From positions 73,935,001 through 73,999,000 of the forward strand of contig JAUMIR010000004.1 of assembly GCA_030847615.1 (NCBI GenBank): 64,000 bases of DNA. The letters run 5' to 3'. The stretch is from Gambelia wislizenii (taxonomy: Eukaryota > Chordata > Lepidosauria > Squamata > Crotaphytidae). Numbering within the stretch: the first letter of the stretch is position 1; each line of letters opens with the position of its first letter. Under the pieces are notes generated by a model. It was not told the DNA's origin, made no database searches, and saw only the letters and a program-made list of their open reading frames with translations. The position numbers and the translations under genes are program-made. This document shows, in pieces, positions 1 to 10,767 of this stretch.

Positions 1-2044
1 GAGAACGATGGATCCAAAAGAAAAACACAGCTCCAGTGTCAAGTGTCAAGCTCCTGGCTATCACTCCCTTTGCCTGATGATTACCACCAGTAAAAGCAGC
101 CTTTACTACCCAGTTTTTGACAAAACCCCCTGAAGTTTATGAATTCTAAGTGTTCAGCATTCATTGGGTCAGTGGTGGCTGAGCACTTCTTTATTTCTTC
201 TTAGAGCACCAAATGGAATCCTGTCAAACCCAGAGGTATCCCCCCCCCCCGCAACATTCCTCCTAGAGGGTTCATTACAACACAGACTGCAGCAGGCTCT
301 GACTCACTAGCAGAGATTTCCCCCAGCTCAGAGGATGGGGGTGTTTTCTGCAGAACTACGCTCACAGTGGATGGGACTGTGTATTTATTAACCTCTTTGG
401 ACATTGAAATGTGATGCACCTCTCCTTCTACTTCTGCCTAGGGCACAAGAGGTGCCAAGCAGCGTACTCCTGAGGATACCTCTCAAACAAAACTAAGCAT
501 GGGTTAAAGGAGGAGGTGGACTAGTTATGACTGCGCAGTGAACCTCTAAGGGTGGCCTATTGAAACTGGGGAGGGGGCAGCAGATAAAACTGAGACTCCA
601 ACCATCTGTGACCATTGGCCATGCTGGCTGGGGCTGATGGGAGCTGGAGTCCAACAACATCCAAAGAGCAACAGGCTCTACATCCAAAGAGTAGAAGTCC
701 CCTTGATTCTCTGATCAGCAGCAGTGTACAATCACAACTGACCATGTTGTTTTAATTCTTCCATCATCCACTCCAGCACATGCGCAACAATCCCTTGCCC
801 TTTTAGCAATGGGACCCATCACGTTTTAGGATTGGGACGGGGAAGTCACCCCCTCACCAGTTTTGATAGGCTACAAAACAAGTTTATTGCATAATTATTT
901 GAGCAAAACTGTAGAAGAGTGGGTTCACTGAAAAAAGCAATACCACACTGGGTATTTTAAAAAGTTTTTAGAAAAACAAGACTCCACAGTGCCTTTCTTA
1001 GAGCAGTCTTGCCAGTCTTTTGAGATTTCACATAAAACATTTCTCAGTGGTACATTTGCCTACACACAGGTGCATGGCAAAAGCCAAGCAGAAAGAGTGT
1101 TAGTATCTATCCACTGTTCCTAAACGTTGTGCAGATGGAGGTTTAGTTATTTAGTTTCATTTTAGTTGATATATACTACTCTATATTTCATATATGAGCA
1201 ATTGCGAGCAATATATACGAAATACTGTATATACTACTCTGTATTTCATCATCTTCAGCATAAATACTATCAGTTATTTACAAGCAGAAAAAACTAATAC
1301 AAAAAAACCCAAACTACTGAATAGTACAGAAAATAAACCCATGAACAAAAAGTTGTGCCTTCTCATGCTGCGCTAGCCAATGCACTCATGCAACTTCTTT
1401 CCCAGCAAGTAATTCTCTCTTGCATTCATGCCCTACCCCAATTCTTTCTATTTTTTGTTCTTCAACAGTGTCATGCTAACAGGTCCTATGTTCTAGTCCA
1501 CCAATTTGGCAAAATGCACTTGTACTCACAAAAAGAAAAAGGAAGGATGGGGGGAGAGAAAGAGATAGGAACTTCTGGACAGAGGACCCAAAGTTTCATA
1601 GGGTTTTCTATCTGCTTTGTCATAAATGTCCCAAAGAATGTGACAAACAAAGCAACTTTCTATATTTAAAAAAATCTGCAAGCACATTTATACTTGCATT
1701 CACACTCAGGCATATACCATGTGTCTCTTTCAATACATACCTGCCTGAGCATTTAGATTGCGGTCGGGGAGGTCCAAATAAAGACATGGTAAGGGGCTTT
1801 CTCATCTGGAGCACCCCACCTGTACAACATTGCCCTGTAAAGGCCTGACATGCAGCAATATTCCCCTCATTTCAGTGCCAAGATAAACCTTGGCATTTCA
1901 ACCAAATATATGGGACCTAGAGAGAGCATGGCTTGCTTTTCATGCCTTGTCAGTTAACTAGTTTTCTTCTGTTTGAGTTGTTTATTGAAATAGTTTTGAT
2001 TGTCTAAATTGTTTCAGATTGTTTTGAGGTGATTTTATAGATTG
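1..2044. other. Non-coding sequence, no gene recognised
   Basis: No open frame here resembles a known protein. A C-homopolymer lies at about 241-250. About 596-680 resembles the 'gatgggagctggagtccaac' fold-back MITE family found elsewhere in the window. A 21 bp imperfect direct repeat (atatactactct, then tatttcat) lies at 1171-1191 and 1229-1249. The rest looks like ordinary intergenic or intronic DNA. Confidence 0.6.
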
Positions 2045-2622
2045 GACTCTATCACAAAACTCCTTTGTTGCAACAGCTCCACTGGCTGTTAGGCCGTTTC
2101 TGGCCATAATTCAAAGTGCTGGTTTTGACCTATAATGCCCCATATGGCTTGCGTCCAGGTTATTTGAAGAAGTGTATCTCCCTTTTAAGAGCTCATTAGA
2201 GCTCTTAGATCATCTGGAGAGGCCCTTCTCTCTATCCCATCACCCTTTCAGGCTTGTTTGGTGGGAATGAGGGAGAGAATCTTCTCGGTGGCTTCTCCTA
2301 GACTTTGGAACTCCCTCAGTAGAGAGGCCAGGATGGCCCCATCTCTGCTCCCCTTTTGGCAACAAGTAAAAACATTCTTGTGCCTTCAGGCATTTTCATT
2401 CTGTTGGGGCGTGGGCTTGTACATGCTGTGCAGTTTGGTTTTTAAGGTGTATATAGTTTTATTGTATTTTAATATTTTTAAATGTGTTAATACTGTAAAT
2501 TGTTTAATTTGTATTTTAAATTTCATATTTATATTTATATTTTTAATGTTTGTGTATTGTTTTAAACTCAGTTAGCTGCCTTGGGTCCCGATATTGGGAG
2601 AAAGGTGATATAAACAACAACA
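2045..2622 (+). mobile_element. L2 LINE, 5'-truncated 3' fragment (RT C-terminus and 3' UTR)
   Basis: Decayed translation on the plus strand gives the L2 pattern LHWL...FKVLVLTY, then RERIFSVASPRLWNSL and LPFWQQVKTFLCLQAF. These match the conserved end of L2 reverse transcriptase (LHWLP..., AP.LWNSLP.E.R, F...KTHLF). The segment closes with the usual L2 3' terminus 'gctgccttgggtcccgatat', followed by 'gggagaaaggtgatataaa'. The frame is broken by a stop and indels, so it cannot be active. Clade assignment rests on motif recognition and was not run against a library. Confidence 0.75.
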
Positions 2623-2837
2623 TTCTAAGGTCTGCTGGTAAAGTGCAAGTTTGAAATATTTGTAATAAATAAACTTAATTCTGGTTCTCTTATGTGGGCA
2701 GTTGACAGGGGAGGGCCAGGAACTATGCAGAGAGCTGCAATGTTGGATTCTGCACCTAATTCCACTTTTCACACATACACAATTAGGTTATAGAAGAGCA
2801 CAACATATGTGGGTCTGGCCAAACAGAAATTAATTTC

Positions 2838-3145
2838 CAAACAACATCTCAGGCTCGGCCAAATTGATCACCAACAGTGGTTCGCCCTGGCCTCACATCG
2901 GGAGGCATGGAGACGCACTATCCACAATGCTGCATGCAGCCTTATTTGAGAATTCACGACGAACAAGTCTTGAAGAGAAACGACAACGCAGAAAGAATCA
3001 CAACCCAAAAACATCACCCAAGGAGACCTTCTGCTGTGCTTTTTGCAACCGGACTTGTCTATCTCAGATTGGCCTTTTTAGTCATCAGCGAGCTTGCAGA
3101 AAGCGCGGGATGAGTCCTTCCTGAATTTTCGTTTGCGAAGAAAAG

Positions 3146-3147
<2 letters not shown>
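2838..3147 (+). mobile_element. Zinc-finger LINE family, 3' fragment (copy 1 of 4)
   Basis: The plus-strand frame encodes the C-terminus of a non-LTR retrotransposon polyprotein: an SLEEKRQRRKNHNP basic stretch, then a zinc-finger-like module with CAFCNRTC and a GLFSHQRACRKR tail, ending in MSPS-stop. Three other copies lie at 20.3, 48.5 and 62.2 kb. Where they extend further upstream they show the non-LTR 'LRWAGHVSRME' C-terminal RT motif. The element ends in 'aagaaaagccagagag' and runs straight into a (GA)n array, which appears to be its 3' tail. It is 5'-truncated and lacks all RT catalytic sequence. The clade (RTE, Vingi or I-like) could not be decided. Confidence 0.75.
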
Positions 3148-3210
<63 letters not shown>

Positions 3211-3212
3211 TA
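3148..3212. repeat. (GA)n then (CAGA)n microsatellite
   Basis: About 20 GA units are followed by about six CAGA/GACA units. The array begins exactly at the 3' end of the LINE fragment, so it probably grew from that element's (AG)n tail. Confidence 0.95.
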
Positions 3213-5124
3213 GTTCATAGAACTGGTTCTCATGGATGTTGGTGTGTCAGCTAATCTCCCCACTCCCAATATATTTTATTTTAAGTCTCTCACCCAAGTT
3301 TATCCTTTTCTCTCAGCCAACATCCTGTAAATAAACTTGCCCTGCAGGGCATTCCTCAAAGTACAAAATTAAATTCATAGAAGGAAACAGGAACAAGAAT
3401 CCCAGAGGGATGAAGGAGTGAACAGAAAAAATAATTGAATGGCATCCCATTGTTACTTGAAAACCAAAACTCCAACTTGCTCAGGAGATTATGGCTCTTA
3501 ATAAATTCACTTGGCAGAAACCCTAGTTAGTTTAGCCAATGGTGAGGAATGCTGGGTGCTGCAGTTCAACATTTGGAGGGTCACATGATTCCCATGCCTG
3601 CATTAGTCTAAAGGCAATACCTTCCTATTGCAATCCAACTTGCTGCTAGGGAGTGGTTTAAATTTTGCACTTTTTTTCAAGGACTGCACAGATTCAGAGC
3701 AAAATGTTGCAAATGGGCCAAATATAAGGGGCAGGAAAGATAACGGGGAAGCACATGGATTGTTGTTGAAATTGCTGTTGCCAGCCAACAAAACACATTT
3801 CAGTTATTTTTGGCAGCGGGGTGAGGGGGATTCCTATCTTTAAATTCTCTTAGGGGCTTAAAATAGGCCATGTCATTTCCTCCCACTAACAGCTGTGACC
3901 CTGCAAAGCTGAGAGATGGTTAGACTGTGGAAGCTTTATCAAATTGCAGGGTTCTGTTCTCTGCCATGTAGGTCTGTGTCATCATTTTTTAAAGCTCTTT
4001 TTGGATGAGCATGAACCAAAGGCTCTTGATTCCTAGTTAGAACTGTCTGGACCAAAAGGAACCATGGAATAATGGAATGCTACCAGCTAGAGTTGAATCC
4101 ATCTTAATTTCAAACACACACCACAACTACAGTAAGTAACTCGTATGATTTATCACTTCCTATTATTTTAGAGGAACATGTTGAGATTATACCTTTCTAG
4201 CCTTGTGCCCTCCAGATGTTTGGGATTACAACATACATAAGCTAATTACATGGCTAATGGTTAGAGATGATGGGAGTTGGGAGTCCAAAATATCTAGAGT
4301 GCCAAGTTGGGGAAGACTGAGATGCAATAACAACTGTTCTTTAATCTATATCCCCAGAGAACAAAGACAACAAAAAGCAGCAAGCACTGTTCTTCTCATT
4401 TTAAAGATGGAGATAGCTTTTTAGTGTTTGTTTGTTTTTTAAACCACCAATGCTTGAATACAACAAAACCATTCTGGACTGCACTCAAAATGAAAACAGC
4501 CCTTTTGTTCCCTTTAGATCTGTTTGCTTACAAGGGGAAAGTTCTACTTGAGAAATGCAGTTCCATAACCCTTTCTCTGAAATGCTCTAAAATGATCAAA
4601 GGTTTTCCTGGCAATGGCTCTGATAAACTTAAAATGCTTTCCTTCCATGGATTAATCAATGTCTAATTACCCTTTCAAGCATTATTTTATTGTTGTTGAA
4701 CTCCACCAGCCAAACTCCCACTGGGAGAGCCCGTCTCCCAACTGTCTGTATTTTCTGCTTCCCCAACAAAACGCCTTATGAATACTGAAATGAGTCAAGA
4801 TCCCACGTCCCACATGAGAAATGTGTATGTAATTCCATGACTCATTCTAAAATGAAACAAGTACACAAGACAATTCTCTCCCACCCCAACCAGGTGACTC
4901 TTTTTACTCAATAAGAGAGCTGGACCCAAGTTTTGGTTAAGAGTTCCTGGTGGCGGGAACACAATAGGTCCAAGGTTCTGCTCTTTTTTCCCTCTGTAGT
5001 CTGATTGCAGAACCATGTAGATTGGCCATGCTTTGTCCATGAGGTCATTATTTGGTTAGCCCAACTTTGAGAAAATTTGTCCTTCACTGAACAAAAGACT
5101 TCTGGTTATCTGAACAACCCTATG
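3213..5124. other. Non-coding sequence with fold-back MITE remnants
   Basis: No gene recognised. 3540-3601 ('gctgggtgctgcagttcaac', then 'atttggagggtcacatgat') and 4197-4312 ('ccctccagatgtttgggat ... gatgggagttgggagtcc') are copies of the palindromic fold-back MITE family common in squamates. The remaining sequence is unique and AT-rich, without a convincing exon. Confidence 0.5.
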
Positions 5125-5310
5125 CCTTTCGTAGGTCGGTAAAATGAGTACCCAGATTGTGGGGGCAATTAGCTAAACACACATTGGAAACTGCTTAATG
5201 CAGTGTAGATGTGTAAATTGCTATTGCTTAAAAACAATTTGTAAGCTGCTCTGATAGCCTTGTGGCTGAAGAGTGGGGTATAAATAAATAAACAAAATAA
5301 AAAATAAATG
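5125..5310 (+). mobile_element. tRNA-derived SINE, 5'-truncated copy
   Basis: This is a close relative of the more complete SINE at 22.1 kb: both carry 'cgtaggtcggtaaaatgagt', 'gtgggggcaattagcta' and the tail 'gatagccttgtggctgaa', then 'gggtataaataa'. The tRNA-like head with boxes A and B is missing here. The tail ends in an A/T-rich stretch. The 'ggtcggtaaaatgagtaccc' block is characteristic of the Sauria-SINE type body, but this tail differs from the Bov-B tail known for that family. Confidence 0.75.
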
Positions 5311-5587
5311 TATGGTATTCAGAATTGTGTGGGATACCTGGCAAGTGTCCCCTCCTGAAGATGTCGGCAGGGCTGGTTTAAGGAATTTGGGGGGGGCACA
5401 ACGCTTTATTTTGGGGGGCCCATATGTTTATCTCAGGTTAATGTAACCTAACCTGTTCACAGTACAGAATGTTCAGATTATTACATAATTTACCACCAAT
5501 AATTTAGTTCAAAAAACCATATTAAAGACACTAACATAATATTTTTTGTTTATTCGCAATTAATATAATGGTGTAGATTTCCTCAAA

Positions 5588-5641
5588 GAAAAGAAAGAGT
5601 GGACCAGAAGCTGAACATGAATCAGCAGTGTGATGCAGCAG

Positions 5642-5688
<47 letters not shown>

Positions 5689-6297
5689 CAATGCGATTCT
5701 AGGCTGCATTAATAGGAGTATAGTGTCTAGATGAAGGGAAGTAATAGTGCCACTCTATTCTGCTTTAGTCAGACCTCACCTGGAATACTGTGTCAAGTTC
5801 TGGGCACCACAATTCAGGAAGGTTATTGAGAAGCTGGAACGTGTCCAGAGGAGGGCGACCAAAATGGTGGGAGGCCTGGAAGCCATGCCCTATGAGGAGC
5901 GGCTTAGGGAGCTGGGCATTTTTAGTGTGGAGAAGAGAAGGTTAAGAGGTGACATGATAGCCATGTTTAAATATTTGAAGGGATGTCATACTGAGTATGC
6001 AGCAAGCTTGTTATCTGTTGCTGCAGAAACTGGGACATGGAGCAATGGACTCAAACTGCAGGAAAAGCGATTCCACCTAGACATTAGGAAGAACTTCCTG
6101 ACAGTAAGAGCTGTTGGACAGTGGAATCCGCTGCTGCCTGGAAGTGCGGTGGAGTCTCCTTCTTTGCAGGTTTTTCAACAGAGGCTGGATGGCTATCTGT
6201 TGCGAGGGCTTTCATTGTGTGTTCCTGCAGGACAGAAGCAGATTGGATGGGATGGCCCTTGGGGTCTCTTCCAGCTCTATGATTCTATGAATCTAGG
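5588..6297 (+). mobile_element. CR1 LINE segment (RT C-terminus and 3' end) inside the hAT-like element
   Basis: The plus frame reads [11 protein letters not shown], then [48 protein letters not shown] and [20 protein letters not shown]. This is the classic end of CR1 ORF2. The 3' end carries the CR1 terminator-like 'gattctatgaatct'. A 40-base A tract lies within it. The left junction (after 'tttcctcaaagaaaag') is identical in the second hAT copy at 54.1 kb, so the CR1 piece belongs to the transposon family rather than being a later independent insertion. The upstream RT catalytic core is absent. Confidence 0.85.
5646..5685 (+). repeat. Poly(A) tract, about 40 A
   Basis: An internal A-run lies inside CR1 coding sequence. 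The corresponding place in other CR1 copies in this window (45.2 and 54.2 kb) has only about five or six A residues ('gcagcaaaaaatgccaat'), so this is local slippage expansion and not a retroposon tail. Confidence 0.9.
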
Positions 6298-6408
6298 CTG
6301 CTTTCAGAGCCCGGGAAAGTTACTTTTGGATTATGCCTCCCAGAATTCCCCTGCCAGCACCCTTCTCAAGGTCTGGTTCCATTGTTCCTTTTCCAGCATT
6401 CTCTAGCC

Positions 6409-6773
6409 CAGTGGTTCTTAACCTGGGGTTCGCGATGTCCTCACAGGGGGCTCCCAAAGGTTTGAAGGCTGCTTAGCCCACCTTCTCCCTGCAGTGAAGC
6501 AGCCACATGACAGGAACCAAGGCAAAGGCTGGCTGTCTTGGCCTGTACATCGCCATTCAAACCGCTCCAGCCACAAATGTGCAGAAAGAAGCAGGAGAAA
6601 AGTCTTCCCTCCCCCTCCAGTGCCTCTGAGGGAAGGGTTAATGAATGGTGTAATTGTATTGTTGTTGTTGTTGTTGTTGCTGCTGTTTTAAATCTTGAAC
6701 TAAGTCTTGGGGTTCAATGGCAACAAAAGGTATTTAAAGGGGGTCCCTGATAAAGAAAAAGTTCAGAGCCATG
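6409..6773. mobile_element. Charlie/hAT-type MITE, decayed
   Basis: The left end 'cagtggttcttaacctgggg' is the typical hAT-Charlie terminus. The right end 'aaaagttcagagccatgg' is a degraded inverted match. The interior is low complexity, with a (TTG)n run at about 6658-6680. It is nested within the larger hAT-like element. The preceding 100 bases (about 6305-6400) resemble the 'gggaaagttacttttggact' fold-back family. A clear target duplication is not visible, so the right boundary is approximate. Confidence 0.5.
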
Positions 6774-6799
6774 GGCTTAGTCCAAAGACCATTGCAAAA

Positions 6800-7372
6800 A
6801 TGCAGGAAGACCCAATCCAAGCACTCCCAGCCAGCCTCTGTTTAAAAAGCTCTTACCCTCAGGAAGTTCTTCCTAATGCTTAGGTGGAATCTCTGTTCCT
6901 GTAGTTTGAACCTATTGCTCCGTGTTCTAGTCTCTGGAACAGCAGAAAACAAGCTTGCTCCATCCTCAATATGACATCTGTGTCCTCATCTCTGAAGCCG
7001 CTCCTGGTGGGCATGATTTCCACCAGACTTCACAGAATTATACAGTTGGAAGAGACCCCAAAGTCCATCCAGTTCAACTCCGTCCTGCCACACAGGAAAG
7101 GCCCAGTCCTAGCCCTCCCATCCAGCCTCTGTTTCAAAAGCTCTTACCCTCAGGAAGTTCTTCCTAATGTTTAGGTGGAATCTCTTCTCCTGGAGTTTGA
7201 GTCCTTTGCTCCAGGTACTAGTCTCTGGAGCAGCAGAAAACAAGCTTGCTCCCTCCTTAGTATGACATCCCTTCAATTATTTAAACATGGCTATCATGTC
7301 ACCTATTAACCTCCTCTTCTCCAGGCTAAACATACTTAACTCCCTAAGCCACTCCTCATAGGGCATGACCAC
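6800..7372 (-). mobile_element. Two partial minus-strand CR1 segments in tandem
   Basis: Read on the minus strand, 7372 to about 7029 carries the CR1 end: [12 protein letters not shown] codons near 7340-7360, the 'ctattctgctgctccagag' type block and the 3' end complement near 7030-7050 ('ttggaagagacccc'). A second partial segment at about 6800-6985 repeats the 'ctcttaccctcaggaagttc' portion and the 'agcagaaaacaagcttgctc' portion. The two segments are nearly identical over these stretches, which suggests a local duplication or two related insertions within the hAT-like element. Confidence 0.7.
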
Positions 7373-7379
7373 AAGCTGA

Positions 7380-8560
7380 CTTTCCACCTTCCCTGCTCCC
7401 AAAAGCCTGGGAAATGGGAAAGGTACTTTCCCACAGTGCTAGAGAGGCAGGACTCTCTCTCCACCCCTCTCCCCTCTCCCTTGGGGGGGCCCTCTTCCTC
7501 AACACCCTGGACTCTCTAGGAAATGGTGCTCTCTTGTCCCCCCCCCACCTTCCCCCCAAAGGCCAACAACAGAAAGAGAGCGAGGAGAGGGTTGTGGGGG
7601 AGAAAGAGGCAGAGAGACATTCCTGCCATCAGTGCACAGTGGATGGGTGGGAAGGCTGGAGGGTCCAGGCAGAAACTGGCAGTGGCATGAAGGTTCCGTA
7701 GCTCCCCCAGGTAGGAGGCATCTTGCAAGCAGGTGAGGGCAAGAGAGACGGGAGAGGAGGGTCTCATTTGCCACCGAAGGAGGAAAAGTGGAGCCAGGGA
7801 AGAAATCTGCAGTGGGCTTTATAGAACCCTCCTATACCCCCTTTCCCTTCCCTCCTAGGATTTAGTGGGCTTTGGCTCCTCTCCGCCATCAGCCCGCTGC
7901 CTCCACCACCACCATGTGGAAAGGGCGCCCGTGGGCTCTGGAGGAAGGGGGTCCCTGCTTGGCCCACCCCCTCTGCCCCGGGGCCCCCTCAAAGCCGTGG
8001 TGGGATCGGGCCGTCCCAGAAAGGGAGGAGGCTCAGCGGCCCTTCCCAGTGGGAGGGGGGTCCCTGGGAGTCTCTCTGATCCCTCCTCCGAGAAGCCCTT
8101 CCGGGGTGGTCACCCCATCTCTCCCCGGGGTGGTCACTCCATCTCTCCCCCCAGGAGCTCTCTGTGGGGAGGGGAGGGGAGGAGGGAGAGACCCCTCCAT
8201 GGGGCCGGCCATCTAGTCCAACCTCCTGGATTGGAGTGAGGATCAGAACAGGAGGAGGGAGTCAGCCCTGAAAAACCTTCACCTGGAGAGGAGGGAGAGA
8301 AAATACACCCCTCTCCACTTGCCCAGCAGTGGCCAGGGGCCACCTTGCGTTTCTTTCCATGCAGCTCCCTTGGGCACCTCCTCCTCCTCCTCTCCCATCT
8401 GGGGCAATTTCTCTTCCCCCCGACCCCCTCTCCTTTCTCCCCACTCACCCCGTCCCTGCACAGGTGCTGCAGCGGTTGCCCATGGCTTGGGAGGCGGCCA
8501 TGCAGGGGAGCTGCATTTCCTGGTTGCCAGCCGAGGATGGGCCCCCCTGTGGCTGTGGGT
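7380..8560. other. GC-rich cargo block inside the hAT-like element
   Basis: This stretch is much more GC-rich than its surroundings and is full of overlapping chance open frames. It has a 24 bp-scale direct repeat (ggggtggtcaccccatct / ggggtggtcactccatct) at about 8103-8150. It lies between the CR1 pieces and the right terminus of the transposon. The shorter copy at 54.6-54.7 kb has only about 150 bases of GC-rich DNA in the equivalent place. It could be a captured host CpG-island fragment or simply element-specific sequence. No splice-bounded coding frame is convincing. Confidence 0.5.
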
Positions 8561-8613
8561 GCCCCCCGCAGATGCGGATTTTGCAGTATGCTTAAACTGG
8601 CCCTGGGTGTCAG

Positions 8614-9198
8614 AGACATGTAAAACTAGAACTGAATCTGGGGGTTTAGGGGAAGGGGGTGGGACAGAGGAGGAAATCGTTGTTCCTCAATGACAGCAGT
8701 CTACATTCTATCTGTAAACCTGGTCAAGAAGGAGACAGGACACCAGTTAAAGATTCTACATTACGGTTTCTATTTTGGTCTGTCCCATATTTTCCTTCTG
8801 TTATTTTTATTTAAGCTCCTGGAGTGTGTTACTGTGTAAAGAAATTCTGGGGGCCACACAATCCTTCCCATTGGTGATTTTGTTGCTGTTCTGGAAATCA
8901 GAGGCTCCACTGCATGGCTATTTTTGCCCTTGCACCATGTTCAAAAGGATCCAAGTGGTTTTGAGGAGAAAAAAACAAACAAATGAAAACGGAAGTACAG
9001 CCCTCCAGGACTTGATGAACCAGAAAGTGGCCCTTGGCCTAGCTAGCCACAGTTCTTCACTTTTGATGTACAGGAAGCATTGCAGCAAAAAGGAGTGTGA
9101 AACCCCTCCACAGATCACCAGCTAAGATAATAGCACAGGTTGGCATTCTTCTCAACACATACTCATAAGAAATCTGTGACTGGTTCTGGTTTCCCAGA
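8614..9198. other. Non-coding sequence
   Basis: This is the unique flank of the hAT-like element. The open frame at 8775-9125 has no recognisable domain and I treat it as chance. Confidence 0.4.
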
Positions 9199-9352
9199 AC
9201 ATATACACACTGGGTTGAATCCAGACCTAGTCATATTCAGAGCAGACCCAAAGCCAGTCCACTGAAATCAATGAAATTTAAGTCAGTTATGACTAGCATA
9301 AATCCCATTGATTTCAATAATCAAATCTGGACCTAGCCAAGTGTGTATATGT
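9199..9352. mobile_element. Palindromic MITE ('cccattgatttcaat' family)
   Basis: The ends are inverted: acatatacacactgggttg on the left, and aacatatacacacttggc read from the right. The centre is also self-complementary ('actgaaatcaatgaaatt' against 'atcccattgatttcaat'). Fold-back elements of this type are common in reptile genomes. It has no coding capacity. Confidence 0.7.
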
Positions 9353-10767
9353 TGACAGGCATATGGAATTACCTACATGCAGATCCTGCCCTCCTGACAC
9401 CCCTTCTGCACAGAGATAAGTTAACATGCAAACCCCCCTCATTACTACTGAGAGTCATCCTGTTTACATGGAAAGCAGCAGACCACCCTTTGAGGATCTG
9501 CTAGCCCATCAATGTCTCAGACAATTGGCAACAGGGACATTTAGATATGATGTTGCTCCGAACACCTGGTGCCTCCAGTGTGCACACTCATAATATTTGT
9601 GGATCTGGGGAAGAGGGACAGGTATACTTGGTATAAACAAAGTTCCTGCTGGGGACATCTCCACAATATATGCTTAAAAGGGGGAAATCAACATCCCACT
9701 TCATGGTGATTTGAAGGTTACAGTGCACAAAAAAGCACACATACATTTGTTAAGCTAACCTAAAGTCCATGACCATGAAATCACAGAACAGCTGCATTCT
9801 TGGGATCAAATGTATCAAATACAGAGTGAGCAGTTTCAATTATACACACAAACAACAGTGGTCACCAACACCAGGAAAAGAGGAATATCCTCGAATTCTA
9901 TGTGAAACTTTCAGTTTCTGTGCTGAGATTTGGTAATAAAAGAGGAGCATATTAGTGGTTTCTTCCATCTGAGCCCCACAAAGGGTTAAACAAAATTACC
10001 ACCACCAAAAAAAAAAAAGTGAATGCAACAGAGGGGGAAAGTTCTCCTCCCCCAGAGAGTCAGCTTGCTGTTAGTCCCTCTTCCCAGCAAGCCCTGCTCC
10101 TGGGAAAGTGTGGGTTGTTTTCCATATATATCTGCAAACTGTTCCATGCAGTAAGAAGTCTAATTAAAGGGAGGGCGGGAGAGAAAAGATGCATGTAGAA
10201 GACCAAAAGGCAATAGTTATAAGAAGAATAGTGCCTGGGATGAGGACTAAATTAGAACCTTTACAGAGCAGAGTTTATGATAGCCCGGATGATCAGATCC
10301 AGTCAGAAAGAGAGAAACATTCATTGGTAACCATAAAAGCACACAAAAACAACAGTAAAAGTGCATGCTTTAACTAAGGGGGAGGGGGAGAAAAAGAAGA
10401 GAGAAGGAAAATTTTAATTTCAGGGCACATGCAAATGTTAGGTTTTTGTCATTTAATTCCCAGGCAGATCCAAGGTAGTTACTGGTGTTATTACACTTTT
10501 TAAGTTGGGTTTTCAAATGTCATTGCAATGGCAATACGGTTTTCAGTGGTCTGATTGAAATTGATTTCTGCTGCTGCTTTTAATTAAGTTTTTGATGGGA
10601 AGTTCTAGGCATTTGATATTTTCATGATAAACTAGCTTGAGAAAACTTGTCTTTGTTAGGTGACATTTTTTTAATATTAAAAAATAATTTGTCTCCAGTA
10701 CATTAATCTCTATGTTCCTCAATGTCATCTATTTGCTACATTACAATTGGAACAACATAAAATGTGT
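9353..10767. other. Unique non-coding sequence, possible conserved element at 10400-10740
   Basis: No gene is recognised. An A-run lies at about 10005-10018. 10400-10740 is free of recognisable repeats and rich in homeodomain/POU-like words (ATGCAAAT near 10430, TTAATTAAG near 10580), the look of a conserved non-coding element. This is composition only. The 62-codon frame at 10189-10377 shows no domain. Confidence 0.3.

Larger units (their letters stand above)
5368..8605 (+). mobile_element. hAT-like DNA transposon, composite, with captured CR1 and cargo (copy 1)
   Basis: The termini are inverted: the left end is cagggctggtttaagg and the right end reads cagggccagtttaagc on the opposite strand. 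Flanking octamers gatgtcgg (5360-5367) and ggtgtcag (8606-8613) match at six of eight positions, as expected of an aged 8 bp hAT target duplication. A second copy at 53688-54719 has the same ends and the same internal junction to CR1 sequence. No transposase frame is visible, so it is non-autonomous. From left to right it holds a family-specific block (to about 5587), a CR1 segment, a fold-back piece, a second hAT-like MITE, two partial minus-strand CR1 segments and a GC-rich block. Strand is arbitrary. Confidence 0.75.

Noticed and set aside
1171..1249. 21 bp direct repeat as a possible regulatory or insertion footprint
   Set aside because: It is AT-rich, short, and has no element between the copies with recognisable ends. 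Chance or slippage is the simplest explanation.
3148..3212. Regular short repeats that might suggest a CRISPR-like array
   Set aside because: They are simple GA and CAGA microsatellite units without spacers, and the genome is eukaryotic.
7865..8693. Several 90-160 codon frames in the GC-rich block of the hAT-like element
   Set aside because: They overlap each other on both strands, show no domain and lie inside a non-autonomous transposon.
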